Positions 1-7,725 are shown, counted from the stretch's first letter. The stretch is DNA of 34,557 nt from Prochlorococcus sp. AG-418-F08 (GCA_003214295.1 QCLV01000014.1:1-34557); one strand, 5' to 3'. The notes: generated by a model from the letters alone, not told the origin. Translations and numbers: made by a program.

Positions 1-472
1 TCCAGGAAGAACAGCAAAATTAATTATTGAAGGGAAAGACGCTGGTTATTTTGGCGAAATTCATCCCAAATTAATACTAGAGAAGAAGTCAATAAAAAAA
101 GTTTATTTATTTAGCATAAATGTAGCTAACCTTTTGGGAGCTAGTACAAGAAAAAATAAATGGATTCCAATATATAAGCAATACCCAATTGTTCCGAAAA
201 TAGAAAGGGATATAAATTTTGTTTTCAGTAAGAAATTCTTAATTAGCGATATAACATCACAGATAAGAAAAACAGGTAAAAATCTACTTGAGAATGTAAA
301 TTTAATTGATGTTTTTGAAGATATTAAACTTGGTAATGATCAGATAAGTTATACATTTAGATTAACTTATAGAGATAAAGATAAAACATTACTTGAATCA
401 GATATTACATTAATACATTCAAATATTATTTCTAACATAGAAAAATGTTTTGACACTAAATTGAGGAATTAA
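1..472 (+). CDS. pheT: Phenylalanyl-tRNA synthetase beta subunit, C-terminal part (5' end outside window)
   Basis: The reading frame is open from base 2 to the stop at 470-472. It begins P-G-R-T-A, the conserved segment of the B5/catalytic-like core of PheT that usually reads HPGRTA, followed by G-Y-F-G-E-I-H-P. The last ~95 residues match the ferredoxin-fold anticodon-binding (FDX-ACB) domain that ends bacterial PheT: 'YPIVPKIERDINFVF' near its start, then the 'SYTFRLTYRDKDKTLLESDI' block. PheT pairs with PheS to charge tRNA-Phe in the cytoplasm. Internal TTG or ATG codons, such as the TTG at 134, are not real starts because the family homology continues upstream to the window edge. A hairpin-forming repeat starts 8 nt after the stop. 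Confidence 0.95.
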   Translation, partial: PGRTAKLIIEGKDAGYFGEIHPKLILEKKSIKKVYLFSINVANLLGASTRKNKWIPIYKQYPIVPKIERDINFVFSKKFLISDITSQIRKTGKNLLENVNLIDVFEDIKLGNDQISYTFRLTYRDKDKTLLESDITLIHSNIISNIEKCFDTKLRN

Positions 473-480
473 GTGTATAC

Positions 481-517
481 TTAATCTTATATGAGACTAG
501 AAAATAGTCTAGTCTTA
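481..517 (+). repeat. Short hairpin repeat, copy R1 (after pheT)
   Basis: This imperfect repeat unit is shared with 1021-1065 and 1166-1210, where it lies on the other strand. Against copy R2 I count about 32 matches over the 37 bases, with one single-base gap and one 7-base gap. The core is a perfect 7-bp inverted repeat, AGACTAG (494-500) and CTAGTCT (509-515), with an 8-nt loop. It starts 8 nt after the pheT stop, in the position of a terminator or a 3'-end stabilising hairpin, but no run of T follows. A partial second copy (TTCTTAAATAAGA) follows at about 520-532. Confidence 0.6.
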
Positions 518-577
518 ATTCTTAAATAAGATAAGTAATAATCCTATAAAACCAATTTATGCTGTATTATTAAGTTC

Positions 578-826
578 ATGATCAATTTACTATCAATATT
601 ATTATCATCATTGCTGTGGGTACAGGTACCACAATGGTCAGACGATTGGTCAAAATGCTCTGTAGATGTTCCTGATGCATCATGTCATTGGTACATAACT
701 GCACCTGATAACACTTTTGGAGAAGGGTTTGATTGGGCAAGTGCCCCTTGGTTTGATGCAAATGGTTTAAGCGATATCCCTAGCATTGATAAGCAAACTG
801 CTATTCAAAAGCTTCAAAGTAAGTAG
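578..826 (+). CDS. Small Trp-rich protein with hydrophobic N-terminus, function unknown
   Basis: An 82-residue ORF with an ATG start that I do not recognise as a named family. Residues 1-18 are hydrophobic (I, L, S, V) and resemble a signal peptide or single membrane anchor, although they lack the usual lysine/arginine start. The rest is acidic and unusually tryptophan-rich: Trp at 14, 20, 24, 38, 53 and 58. There are two cysteines (27 and 36) that could form a disulfide if the protein is exported. The composition is not that of random AT-rich DNA (many G/C-rich codons for W, D, G, A), which supports real coding. It stands alone 105 nt after pheT and is flanked by hairpin repeats. A periplasmic or thylakoid-lumen location is inferred only from the N-terminus. 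Confidence 0.65.
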   Translation: MINLLSILLSSLLWVQVPQWSDDWSKCSVDVPDASCHWYITAPDNTFGEGFDWASAPWFDANGLSDIPSIDKQTAIQKLQSK

Positions 827-1020
827 TACTGTCTATTAAGCAGTACGGCTAGATGTAAAAGTCACTATTAGCAATACTTTTTAGGCATTATTAATTTCTT
901 GGACATTGAAAGGACATTATTAATTGATTTTTCATAAATTTTTTTATTTTTTCCAGATATTAAGTAGTTTTGGATATGGTTTATTCGTTTGAAAAATTTC
1001 TATATCTTATTTATCTATAA

Positions 1021-1065
1021 TAAGACTATATACTAGACTATTAATAAGTCTCATATGAGAATTAA
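1021..1065 (-). repeat. Short hairpin repeat, copy R2
   Basis: This 45-base unit aligns without gaps to copy R3 (1166-1210); I count about 34 of 45 identical positions. On the plus strand the shared skeleton is TAAGACTA, 7 variable bases, GACT, 6 variable bases, AAGTCT. AGACT and AGTCT can pair, and the unit contains the palindrome TCTCATATGAGA (1049-1060). It is listed on the minus strand because that orientation matches R1 read in the sense of pheT. Confidence 0.6.
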
Positions 1066-1165
1066 AATACAAAATAATTTTATAAGTATTTATTGCTGTT
1101 TCCTTAAATTTGAATAAATAGAAGATTGATGAAGAGCAATAATTTGTATTCACATCTATCTTGTA

Positions 1166-1210
1166 TAAGACTAATTAGTAGACTCATACTAAGTCTTATT
1201 TAAGAATAAG
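1166..1210 (-). repeat. Short hairpin repeat, copy R3 (after the RHH/J-domain gene)
   Basis: This is the third copy of the unit, starting 4 nt after the stop of the minus-strand gene 1215-2225. It holds two possible hairpins: AAGACT...TAGTA pairing with TACTAAGTCTT (3-nt bulge), and CTTATT (1195-1200) with AATAAG (1205-1210). Its orientation relative to its upstream gene is the same as R1 relative to pheT, so a shared 3'-end role (termination or RNA protection) is a reasonable inference. Confidence 0.6.
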
Positions 1211-1214
1211 TATA

Positions 1215-2225
1215 CTAACTTCTGTATAGATTTTTTAGCAATTGATACGCTTCATTTAATTTTCTCATTTGATCTGTTGATCCTCCAGCATCTGGATGCG
1301 TCTCTAAGGCGATTGATTTATAAGCCTCTCTAATTTTACGGAACGTATGAGCTGATCCTGCGCATGTTGATAAATTCAATAATTTAAGTGCTCCATGTAC
1401 TGTCATTGTTGAGTCCAAAGTTTCAAATGAATTTGATCTGTTACTTCGCTTAAATCTACTTACAAACCTTCTCATTAATGTCGGTATCCTATTAATTAGA
1501 TCTGATGTTGCAAAAGGGTCTTCTAAAACGCCAATCATTAATAAAACAATTTCAAGGGATGGATTTTTCTTTATCCAAAATGGGCATAATTCAGACATTA
1601 ATTTATTGGCTGCACTCCACGTAAAGGGTAGATTTTCAGTTCCATCAAGATTCGGCCATATATCCCTACCAAACCAATCCATCGAAGCTTCTACTACATG
1701 ATCATTAGGAACAGATCCATATAAGGTTTTCCAATGACTAATTAACTCAATTCTACATTTTATTAATTCAGTTTCTTTAATAGTATTAATTTGAATATCA
1801 TTAATATTCTCCTTTAATTTTTCACTGTTAATACTTCTTCTTAGATTCTTTACTTTTTTTTCAACAAAATTGGGAAGGCTTATATTTGAGTTGGCTTTTT
1901 CTTTATATTGATTGTAATTTGAAAATCTTTTATTCAAAGATATCTCATTAACTTCTTTTTTTACGTCTGATTTAATTAATACCAATGCAGTATCTTCATC
2001 AATATTTAAATTTTCATTATTATTCTTCTCATTAAAATCTATTTCTTGCTGTTGATTCTTTGGTAGTAAATCATCTTCCTGAAGAAGTTCTTTAAGTATC
2101 TTTTCTATTACAGGTCCTCTTGCTCTATATCCCCACTCTTTTCGTAATTGATCAAACCTGGAAATTAGTTCCTCAGGTAAATCAACTGAAATTCTTTTTG
2201 TATTTGAATTTTCAGGAATATTCAA
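1215..2225 (-). CDS. Ribbon-helix-helix / J-domain fusion protein
   Basis: This 336-residue protein has two recognisable ends. Residues ~10-48 resemble a CopG/Arc-type ribbon-helix-helix segment: a short strand 'KRISVDLPEEL' followed by two helices, 'ISRFDQLRKEWGYRARG' and 'PVIEKILKELLQ'. Residues ~275-336 are a J-domain with the diagnostic H-P-D tripeptide, in 'ALETHPDAGGSTDQMRKLNEAYQLL'. Between them lie a charged, Asn/Lys/Glu-rich linker (~50-150) and a folded-looking middle (~155-260) with conserved-looking Trp residues that I cannot assign. J-domains stimulate Hsp70 ATPase and RHH segments bind DNA or form dimers, so a chaperone-linked DNA-binding or oligomeric factor is inferred. The gene stands alone on its strand. 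No G/F region or zinc finger of classical DnaJ is present. Confidence 0.75.
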   Translation of the reverse strand: MNIPENSNTKRISVDLPEELISRFDQLRKEWGYRARGPVIEKILKELLQEDDLLPKNQQQEIDFNEKNNNENLNIDEDTALVLIKSDVKKEVNEISLNKRFSNYNQYKEKANSNISLPNFVEKKVKNLRRSINSEKLKENINDIQINTIKETELIKCRIELISHWKTLYGSVPNDHVVEASMDWFGRDIWPNLDGTENLPFTWSAANKLMSELCPFWIKKNPSLEIVLLMIGVLEDPFATSDLINRIPTLMRRFVSRFKRSNRSNSFETLDSTMTVHGALKLLNLSTCAGSAHTFRKIREAYKSIALETHPDAGGSTDQMRKLNEAYQLLKNLYRS

Positions 2226-2368
2226 TAATATTTTCTAGAAATGAAAGGATTTTATTTAATTTTATTCAAAAAAAAATGAAAGTCCATATGGAATATTGTT
2301 TTTAAATTAAAACCAATTTATTTTCATGTCACGAGTCAATTAAATTTCATTTTATAATAAATACAAAA

Positions 2369-2548
2369 ATGTTTAATTGTTACTATAAGTCATCTAAAGA
2401 AAAAAAGATTTTTTATCAACATAAGAAATTAGAAATGCTCAATTATATTAAGGACTCACTTGAACGTAAAGTCGCCTCTGTAACAGCATCTATAGAAGTT
2501 CTAGAAAATCAAATAAGCAGAGATAAAGAAGTTGAAGTAACTAACTAG
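2369..2548 (+). CDS. Conserved-looking 59-residue small protein
   Basis: ATG at 2369, TAG at 2546-2548. The peptide begins MFNCYYKSSKEKKIFYQHKK and continues as one long amphipathic, probably coiled-coil helix ('LNYIKDSLERKVASVTASIEVLENQI', ending EVEVTN). Composition is very non-random for 30% G+C DNA: it includes GTC GCC TCT GTA ACA GCA. The frame fills most of the gap between two minus-strand genes and ends 3 nt before the apa2-like stop, as expected in this compact genome. I recognise the pattern (charged N-terminus, then ERKVA..T..IE.LE.QI) as one seen in marine picocyanobacterial small hypotheticals, but I cannot name a function. Its length would let many gene finders miss it. Confidence 0.7.
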   Translation: MFNCYYKSSKEKKIFYQHKKLEMLNYIKDSLERKVASVTASIEVLENQISRDKEVEVTN

Positions 2549-2551
2549 TAT

Positions 2552-3382
2552 TCAAACGAAACTTTCTAGAAGTTTTTCAGGACCATATTTCTTTAAATAA
2601 TTAATATTTGATTTTTCAGTTACTAAGAGATATCCTGCAAACCCTAGACCATTTATACTGAAACCATGAATATGATCATTTTTTCTCTTTATAATAGCGA
2701 TCCATTTATTAGTTATTAAAATATTGTAAGGATATATTGGTTTCTTATCTTTAATAGGGTCCCCAAGTCCTAATTTCTTGCATAATTCTAAATAAAATTC
2801 AAAGAGAGATGATGAATTTTCTAAAAAATTAAATTTGGATACAATAATATTTTTTTTAAGCTTACTATTTAAATATTGATATGAGTTCATTTCTAAAAAC
2901 CACTTTTCTCTAGGGCATGATATCTCACCTTTAGATCTACGCAGAAGTTGAAAATGCCTGTGAGGTTGACTTGCACCAGCAATTGGAGAACTATTGAAAA
3001 ACCATAATCCACTAGTGTCTTTATTTACTTGTTTGATCGCATTCCAATCTTTAATATCTAACCATCCATTTTGAGGTTTCCATTCATTTGTAATCAGTAA
3101 AATATGACCTTTTTGTACAGGGTACTTATTTAAAATTAGTTGATGATTATCACCAATTTTATCAATTTCTAATATCTTTTCCCAAGGACAGAATGGATTT
3201 TGCTTGGGACCATAAATTTTATTTTTATTAAATTTTGAAGTATCTAGTTTCCTAATTATGAAGTCGTCTTTTTCATATAAATCTCTTGTAATAATATCAG
3301 TTTTGAGAGGATATAATGATTCATCATCAATTGATAATCGAGTTTTCTCTAGTGCTTTTTTCCAATATATTTCTAAACTCAT
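2552..3382 (-). CDS. apa2: ATP adenylyltransferase (Ap4A phosphorylase) family protein
   Basis: The 276-residue protein belongs to the HIT/GalT-like superfamily. The active-site block is 'GASQPHRHFQLL', with His141-Arg-His143-Phe-Gln145 in the SQPHxHxQ arrangement of Apa1/Apa2. Upstream, 'GPKQNPFCPWE' and 'LILNKYPVQKGHILLIT' match the N-terminal part, where Lys and Asn contact nucleotide. Family members split Ap4A with phosphate to ADP and ATP, recycling a by-product of aminoacyl-tRNA synthetases and a stress signal. The gene lies 48 nt downstream of the DUF2237 gene on the same strand and probably shares its transcript. It converges with the 59-codon gene. The exact substrate (Ap4A, or APS/ADP-sulfurylase activity) cannot be told from sequence. 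Confidence 0.85.
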   Translation of the reverse strand: MSLEIYWKKALEKTRLSIDDESLYPLKTDIITRDLYEKDDFIIRKLDTSKFNKNKIYGPKQNPFCPWEKILEIDKIGDNHQLILNKYPVQKGHILLITNEWKPQNGWLDIKDWNAIKQVNKDTSGLWFFNSSPIAGASQPHRHFQLLRRSKGEISCPREKWFLEMNSYQYLNSKLKKNIIVSKFNFLENSSSLFEFYLELCKKLGLGDPIKDKKPIYPYNILITNKWIAIIKRKNDHIHGFSINGLGFAGYLLVTEKSNINYLKKYGPEKLLESFV

Positions 3383-3430
3383 TTAAAAAAATTTATCATA
3401 ATCATTTTAAAAAAAAAAATAAATTTGTAG

Positions 3431-3814
3431 TTACTTTTTATTAAATTGATATTCTTTCAATTTTTCCAAAGGTACTGATTCTAAGACTACAATATTCGTT
3501 GATTCTAATATGACTTTTGGTGCAAGACCGTCTAATAATGCCTGCTTCCACCTATCAAGACAAATACACCAATGATCACCTTCCTTTAGTCCTGGGAAGG
3601 AATAAATAGGCATGGGAGTTATTAAATCATTACCTTGAGATTTACTATATTTCAGGAAATTATCATCCATTACACAACATATGGAATGATTCCCTCCATC
3701 ATTTTTGTCATAGTTGCAAAATCCATCTCTGAACCAGCCGGTCATAGGTGAGCAACTACAAATTTCAATTTTTTCTCCTAGGACATTCAACTGATCCTTA
3801 TTATTTATGGTCAT
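3431..3814 (-). CDS. DUF2237 family protein
   Basis: The 127-residue protein matches DUF2237 along its full length. Signature blocks visible are 'NVLGEKIEICSCSPMTGWFRDGFC' near the N-terminus, 'GGNHSICCVMDDNFLKYSKSQGNDL' in the middle, and 'PGLKEGDHWCICLDRWKQALLDGLAPKVILEST' at the C-terminal end. Several cysteines sit in these blocks (SCSP, GFC, CCVM, WCIC), consistent with metal binding or redox chemistry, but no function is established for the family that I can cite. It is soluble with no signal peptide. It is first in an apparent two-gene unit with the Ap4A phosphorylase-like gene, 48 nt downstream. Confidence 0.85.
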   Translation of the reverse strand: MTINNKDQLNVLGEKIEICSCSPMTGWFRDGFCNYDKNDGGNHSICCVMDDNFLKYSKSQGNDLITPMPIYSFPGLKEGDHWCICLDRWKQALLDGLAPKVILESTNIVVLESVPLEKLKEYQFNKK

Positions 3815-3877
3815 AGATTTTTTTAATAATAATAAAACACCAACATTTCTTTAAAAAAGGTTGACGAGTATGGGGGG

Positions 3878-3886
3878 TAAGGAGGT
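3878..3886 (+). promoter_or_regulatory. Perfect Shine-Dalgarno-like AAGGAGGT, displaced from the start codon
   Basis: The octamer AAGGAGGT (3879-3886) is the full complement of the 16S rRNA tail. It sits 27 nt before the ATG at 3914, too far for normal use, and no in-frame start lies at 5-10 nt. It follows a G6 tract (3872-3877), rare in this AT-rich DNA. Upstream, TTGACG at 3861-3866 could be a -35 box, with TAATAA at 3886-3891 as a poor -10 (19-bp spacing). Confidence 0.3.
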
Positions 3887-3913
3887 AATAATTCTAATAA
3901 GGTTTTTTTCATT

Positions 3914-4132
3914 ATGGATTGGGACTTTACTGAAAACATAGCATTTAAAGCTCTTTATGAAGCTTTTAAAGATAGTGATGAAATTTCCGCATTAGAATTT
4001 TTATCTAGTGATGGTGCTTCATATTATCTTGAGTTAACACAAGATGCGGCGGGTGAGGGAATTGATCTAGGTGATAATGAAACGATGGAAGAACTAAAGG
4101 AAGAAATTATTGAATATTTAGAAAACAACTAA
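3914..4132 (+). CDS. Small acidic protein, function unknown
   Basis: This 72-residue protein is strongly acidic and has only a few lysines. Helical stretches are visible: 'NIAFKALYEAFKDSDEISALEFL' and 'NETMEELKEEIIEYLENN'. No cysteine, signal peptide or membrane segment is present. The codon pattern and composition look like real coding, and it ends 9 nt before the metH stop on the other strand, typical of the spacing here. It resembles short conserved hypotheticals of picocyanobacteria, but I cannot assign a family. The 99-nt leader carries an unusual G-rich, SD-like block listed separately. Confidence 0.7.
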   Translation: MDWDFTENIAFKALYEAFKDSDEISALEFLSSDGASYYLELTQDAAGEGIDLGDNETMEELKEEIIEYLENN

Positions 4133-4141
4133 AGATTTTGC

Positions 4142-7100
4142 TTAAGCGCTGAAATATTTAGCTTTTGAGTGTAGTGAAATGATGGCTGTAGTACTTTGTT
4201 CTGGATGAAGTTGTTCAGATTCATCCATGGTCAAGTTTATTCTTTTTGCACCCAACAATGATAATTGTATGTTTGAATCAGATACTTTTGGACATGCAGG
4301 ATAACCAAAAGAATATCTAGCTCCTCTATATTTTTGAGCTAGTATTTCTCTATTTTTGTCTGGTTCTTCAGTCCTAAAACCACATTCTATACGAATTAAT
4401 GCATGGACATACTCAGCTAGAGCTTCTGCTAATTGCACGGTAAGTCCATGGAATAATAAATAATCGCTATATTTATCTTCTTTAAATAATTTTTGAGAGT
4501 ATTCACTAGCAATATCGCCCATCGTTACTGCCTGCATAGGAAATATATCTATCGGTTTATCATTTTTCAAATCACAATAAAAATCAGCTATGCATAAATT
4601 ATTCCCAGATTTTTGTCTTGGGAAATTAAATTGGGAAATTTTATTTAATGATTTATCATCAAATAAGAAAATACTATTATCTTTTCTCCCGCATCTGAAA
4701 TATCCATAAACTGCTTTGGGTGAAATAAGTTTTTTTTCTATAATTGTCTCTAACCATTTATCTAACAATGGTTTAGCATATGAATCCAAATAGTTATTGT
4801 ATTCATCTACACTTTGGTTTTTTCCTTTTTTTATTTGCCATTGTCCGCTAAATAGAGCTTTTGTATCTAAATAAAAAGTTAACTTATTTAAATCTATATC
4901 AACGTCGTTCAAGACTTTCGTCCCCAAGAAAGGGGCTTGAATTGGTTCTTCTTCATTTATAAATTTAGATCTTTTAAAATTTTCTTTTAAATTTAATTTA
5001 GAAGTCTCTATATCAATAGATATTGATTTTTTAACAGCTTGAGAGTTGGATTTTGATGAGGCTAAATTAACATTTATACCTTCATTGTTAATGAACCCCT
5101 CTGTATTTGACCAATTACCCTTTTTTTTATTATCCATATATTCATTCATAAATTTAAGATCAGTGAACGCATCTTTTCCGTACAATATTTTCCCGTTATA
5201 TATTTTGCTGCAGTCCTCATTCACAAATTTTGGGGTTAAGGCTGCTCCTCCTAATATTACTGGTACACTAATATTTTCATTGTTAAAAGCCTCTAAATTA
5301 TCTTTCATAAAAGCAGTTGATTTAACAAGTAATCCGCTCATAGCAATGCAATCTGCATTGTGCTTCTTTTGTGCATCTATAATTGCTGAAACATCTTGCT
5401 TTATTCCAAGATTTATAACGTCATAACCATTATTTGTAAGTATTATATCAACCAAATTTTTTCCAATATCATGAACATCGCCTTTGACAGTAGCAATTAA
5501 GAGTTTTCCATTTGATATGTTTTCATCTACAGTTTCCATATATGGTTCTAAAATTGAAACAGCAAATTTCATTGTTTCCGCTGATTGGAGTACAAATGGC
5601 AATTGCATTTGGCCAGAACCAAATAAATCTCCTACAACTTTCATCCCATCAAGTAAAAAAGTATTAATTATTTCAAGAGGTTTATATTTTTTTAACGCTT
5701 TATTTAATTGATCCTCTAAACCTATTTTTTCTCCATCAATAATATGATTTTTTAGACTTTCTTCCAGAGTTAGGTTTTTATTATCTAAAGATGCTTTTTT
5801 GAAATCTTGAATAGATAAATCTTGAAAAGCCTTTGTTAATTCTACTAATGGATCATAAATACAGATATCATCTTCAAATTCTCTTTTGTCATATATCAAA
5901 TCTAAGCAAAGCTTTTTAATTTCTTCAGAAATTTTAGATAATGGCAAAATTTTATTTGGTGCGATGATAGCAGAATCCAATCCTGCTTTAATGCATTCAT
6001 CTAAAAATATTGAATTTAGATTAATTCTTGATAATGGTGAAAGACCAAAACTAATGTTTGATATCCCCAGTATGATATGAATATCTGGGAAATTTTTACG
6101 AATTTTTGATATAGCAGTAATTGTTTCTTTAGCGTTTAATCTATCTTCTTCTATCCCAGTAGATATTGGCAGAGCTAATGGATCAAAAAATAGCTCATAA
6201 TCTGACAATCCACATTCTCTTGTTCTATTGAGTGCTCGTTTTACAATGTTATATTTTTTTTCTGCATTCCTTGCCATTCCATCTTCATCAATAGTTCCTA
6301 CAACAAGACCTGAACCATATCCTAAGGCTAAATTTAGTACTTGATCAAACCTTTCATTGCCGTCTTCGTAATTGGTTGAATTTATAATACATTTACCACC
6401 AGCTGACTTTAATCCACTTTCCATTTTTTCAGCATCTGTAGAGTCAATCATTAATGGCAAATTTATATTGGTAACTAGTCTTGAAGTTATTTCTTTCATA
6501 TCTTTCACTCCGTCTCTCCCCACATAATCAACATTCACATCAAGAACGTGTGCATTTTCTTTTTGTTGTTGCTTGGCAATTGAAACTAGTCCATCCCAAT
6601 CGTCGTTATTTAACAACTCCCTTACCTTTTTAGATCCACTTGCATTTAATCTTTCTCCTACAATCAAAATAGAATTGTCTTGTTTGTAAGGTACAGAATT
6701 ATATATTGATGATGCAGAAGGAATATAACCACTTAAATTGTTATTAGCTATTTTGTTAGACATTTCGTTAGCAGTAATTTCATCGATTATTGAAGAAAGA
6801 TATTTAATATGTTCAGGTGTTGTCCCACAACATCCACCTATTAATTGAACTTTAAAGTCATATATAAAATTCATTAACTGCATCTTTAATTCTATTGGCT
6901 TTAATCTGTAGTGAGCCACACCACCAATATTTTCAGGAAGTCCTGCATTGGGAATACAGCTTATAGCGAAAGGAGAATTTTCAGATAAATATTTAATATG
7001 TTCTTTCATTTGTTCTGGACCAGTTGCACAATTAAGTCCAAGGATATCTATATTAAATGGCTCTAATATTGTTAAGGCAGAGGCGATGTCAGATCCAACA

Positions 7101-7708
7101 AGCATAGTACCTGTTGTTTCCATTGTTATCGATACCATAATCGGTATATCTATATTTTTACTATCAAGTACTTCTTTAGACGCTAATAGGGCAGATTTAA
7201 TTTGTAATACATCTTGACAAGTTTCAATTAAAAGAAGATCAACTCCTCCATCTGTAAGACCATATATTTGTTCTTTATATGATTGCTTTAATTCATCAAA
7301 ATCTATATGTCCTAATGTGGGTAATTTAGTAGTTGGTCCAATTGAGCCAGCAACAAACCTTGGCCTATTTACTGATGCATATTTGGCAACAGCCTTTTTT
7401 GCTATTAATGCAGCATTTTTATTTATCTCATATGCCTTATCCGCTATATCATATTCATCAAGAACTATTGATGAGGCTCCAAAAGTATTAGTTTCTATAA
7501 CATGACAGCCTGCTGCTAAAAATGAATTATGAACCTTTTCAACTACCTTTGGTGAGGATAAAACAAGGTTTTCATTACAACCCTCTAATTCTTTGCCTCC
7601 AAAGTCGTCTGCTGTAAGGTTTAAGTTCTGAAAAGATGTTCCAGTACCCCCGTCAAAAATTATTAATGGCTTTTCATCTCTATTTAAATAGGTTCTGAAA
7701 GATTCCAT
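4142..7708 (-). CDS. metH: Cobalamin-dependent methionine synthase
   Basis: The 1188-residue protein has the full four-module order. The homocysteine/Zn module (1-~320) carries Zn ligands Cys227 (GLNC) and Cys293-Cys294 (GGCCGTTPEH). The methyl-tetrahydrofolate (pterin-binding) module (~345-620) carries 'ILIVGERLNASGSKKVRELL' and 'LMIDSTDAEKMESGLK'. The B12 module (~645-880) has D-V-H746-D-I-G-K, His746 being the lower axial cobalt ligand. The AdoMet reactivation module (~940-1188) ends with 'RGARYSFGYPACP'. It transfers a methyl group from 5-methyl-tetrahydrofolate to homocysteine via cob(I)alamin. The linker at ~885-935 is longer and more polar than the modules. It lies 17 nt downstream of ilvE on the same strand, so the two are probably co-transcribed. 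No room exists for a cobalamin riboswitch directly upstream of metH. Confidence 0.97.
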   Translation of the reverse strand: MESFRTYLNRDEKPLIIFDGGTGTSFQNLNLTADDFGGKELEGCNENLVLSSPKVVEKVHNSFLAAGCHVIETNTFGASSIVLDEYDIADKAYEINKNAALIAKKAVAKYASVNRPRFVAGSIGPTTKLPTLGHIDFDELKQSYKEQIYGLTDGGVDLLLIETCQDVLQIKSALLASKEVLDSKNIDIPIMVSITMETTGTMLVGSDIASALTILEPFNIDILGLNCATGPEQMKEHIKYLSENSPFAISCIPNAGLPENIGGVAHYRLKPIELKMQLMNFIYDFKVQLIGGCCGTTPEHIKYLSSIIDEITANEMSNKIANNNLSGYIPSASSIYNSVPYKQDNSILIVGERLNASGSKKVRELLNNDDWDGLVSIAKQQQKENAHVLDVNVDYVGRDGVKDMKEITSRLVTNINLPLMIDSTDAEKMESGLKSAGGKCIINSTNYEDGNERFDQVLNLALGYGSGLVVGTIDEDGMARNAEKKYNIVKRALNRTRECGLSDYELFFDPLALPISTGIEEDRLNAKETITAISKIRKNFPDIHIILGISNISFGLSPLSRINLNSIFLDECIKAGLDSAIIAPNKILPLSKISEEIKKLCLDLIYDKREFEDDICIYDPLVELTKAFQDLSIQDFKKASLDNKNLTLEESLKNHIIDGEKIGLEDQLNKALKKYKPLEIINTFLLDGMKVVGDLFGSGQMQLPFVLQSAETMKFAVSILEPYMETVDENISNGKLLIATVKGDVHDIGKNLVDIILTNNGYDVINLGIKQDVSAIIDAQKKHNADCIAMSGLLVKSTAFMKDNLEAFNNENISVPVILGGAALTPKFVNEDCSKIYNGKILYGKDAFTDLKFMNEYMDNKKKGNWSNTEGFINNEGINVNLASSKSNSQAVKKSISIDIETSKLNLKENFKRSKFINEEEPIQAPFLGTKVLNDVDIDLNKLTFYLDTKALFSGQWQIKKGKNQSVDEYNNYLDSYAKPLLDKWLETIIEKKLISPKAVYGYFRCGRKDNSIFLFDDKSLNKISQFNFPRQKSGNNLCIADFYCDLKNDKPIDIFPMQAVTMGDIASEYSQKLFKEDKYSDYLLFHGLTVQLAEALAEYVHALIRIECGFRTEEPDKNREILAQKYRGARYSFGYPACPKVSDSNIQLSLLGAKRINLTMDESEQLHPEQSTTAIISLHSKAKYFSA

Positions 7709-7725
7709 TTTTAGGCAAAATTAAT

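Larger units (their letters stand above)
827..1214. other. 388-nt gene-poor interval holding two hairpin repeats
   Basis: I see no convincing ORF here; the longest ATG frame noticed encodes 14 residues (from 976). Features present are a 6-bp inverted repeat GTACTG/CAGTAC at 826-846 overlapping the stop of the 82-codon gene (no T-run, so at best a weak terminator), a perfect 12-bp palindrome TCTCATATGAGA at 1049-1060, and repeat copies R2 (1021-1065) and R3 (1166-1210). An unannotated small RNA is possible but nothing in the sequence proves it. Confidence 0.5.

Noticed and set aside
826..846. GTACTG/CAGTAC hairpin as a terminator of the 82-codon gene
   Set aside because: The stem is short, the loop is 9 nt, and no T-run follows. 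Not listed as a terminator.
3870..3941. 23-codon hydrophobic frame MGGKEVIILIRFFSLWIGTLL starting in the leader of the 72-codon gene
   Set aside because: There is no Shine-Dalgarno before its ATG, and it overlaps a better gene in another frame. Kept only as a possible leader peptide in the findings.
5046..7505. Several open frames on the plus strand inside metH (60-126 codons)
   Set aside because: They lie antisense to a gene with intact catalytic motifs and show no independent family signature. Long antisense frames are expected in such AT-rich coding DNA.
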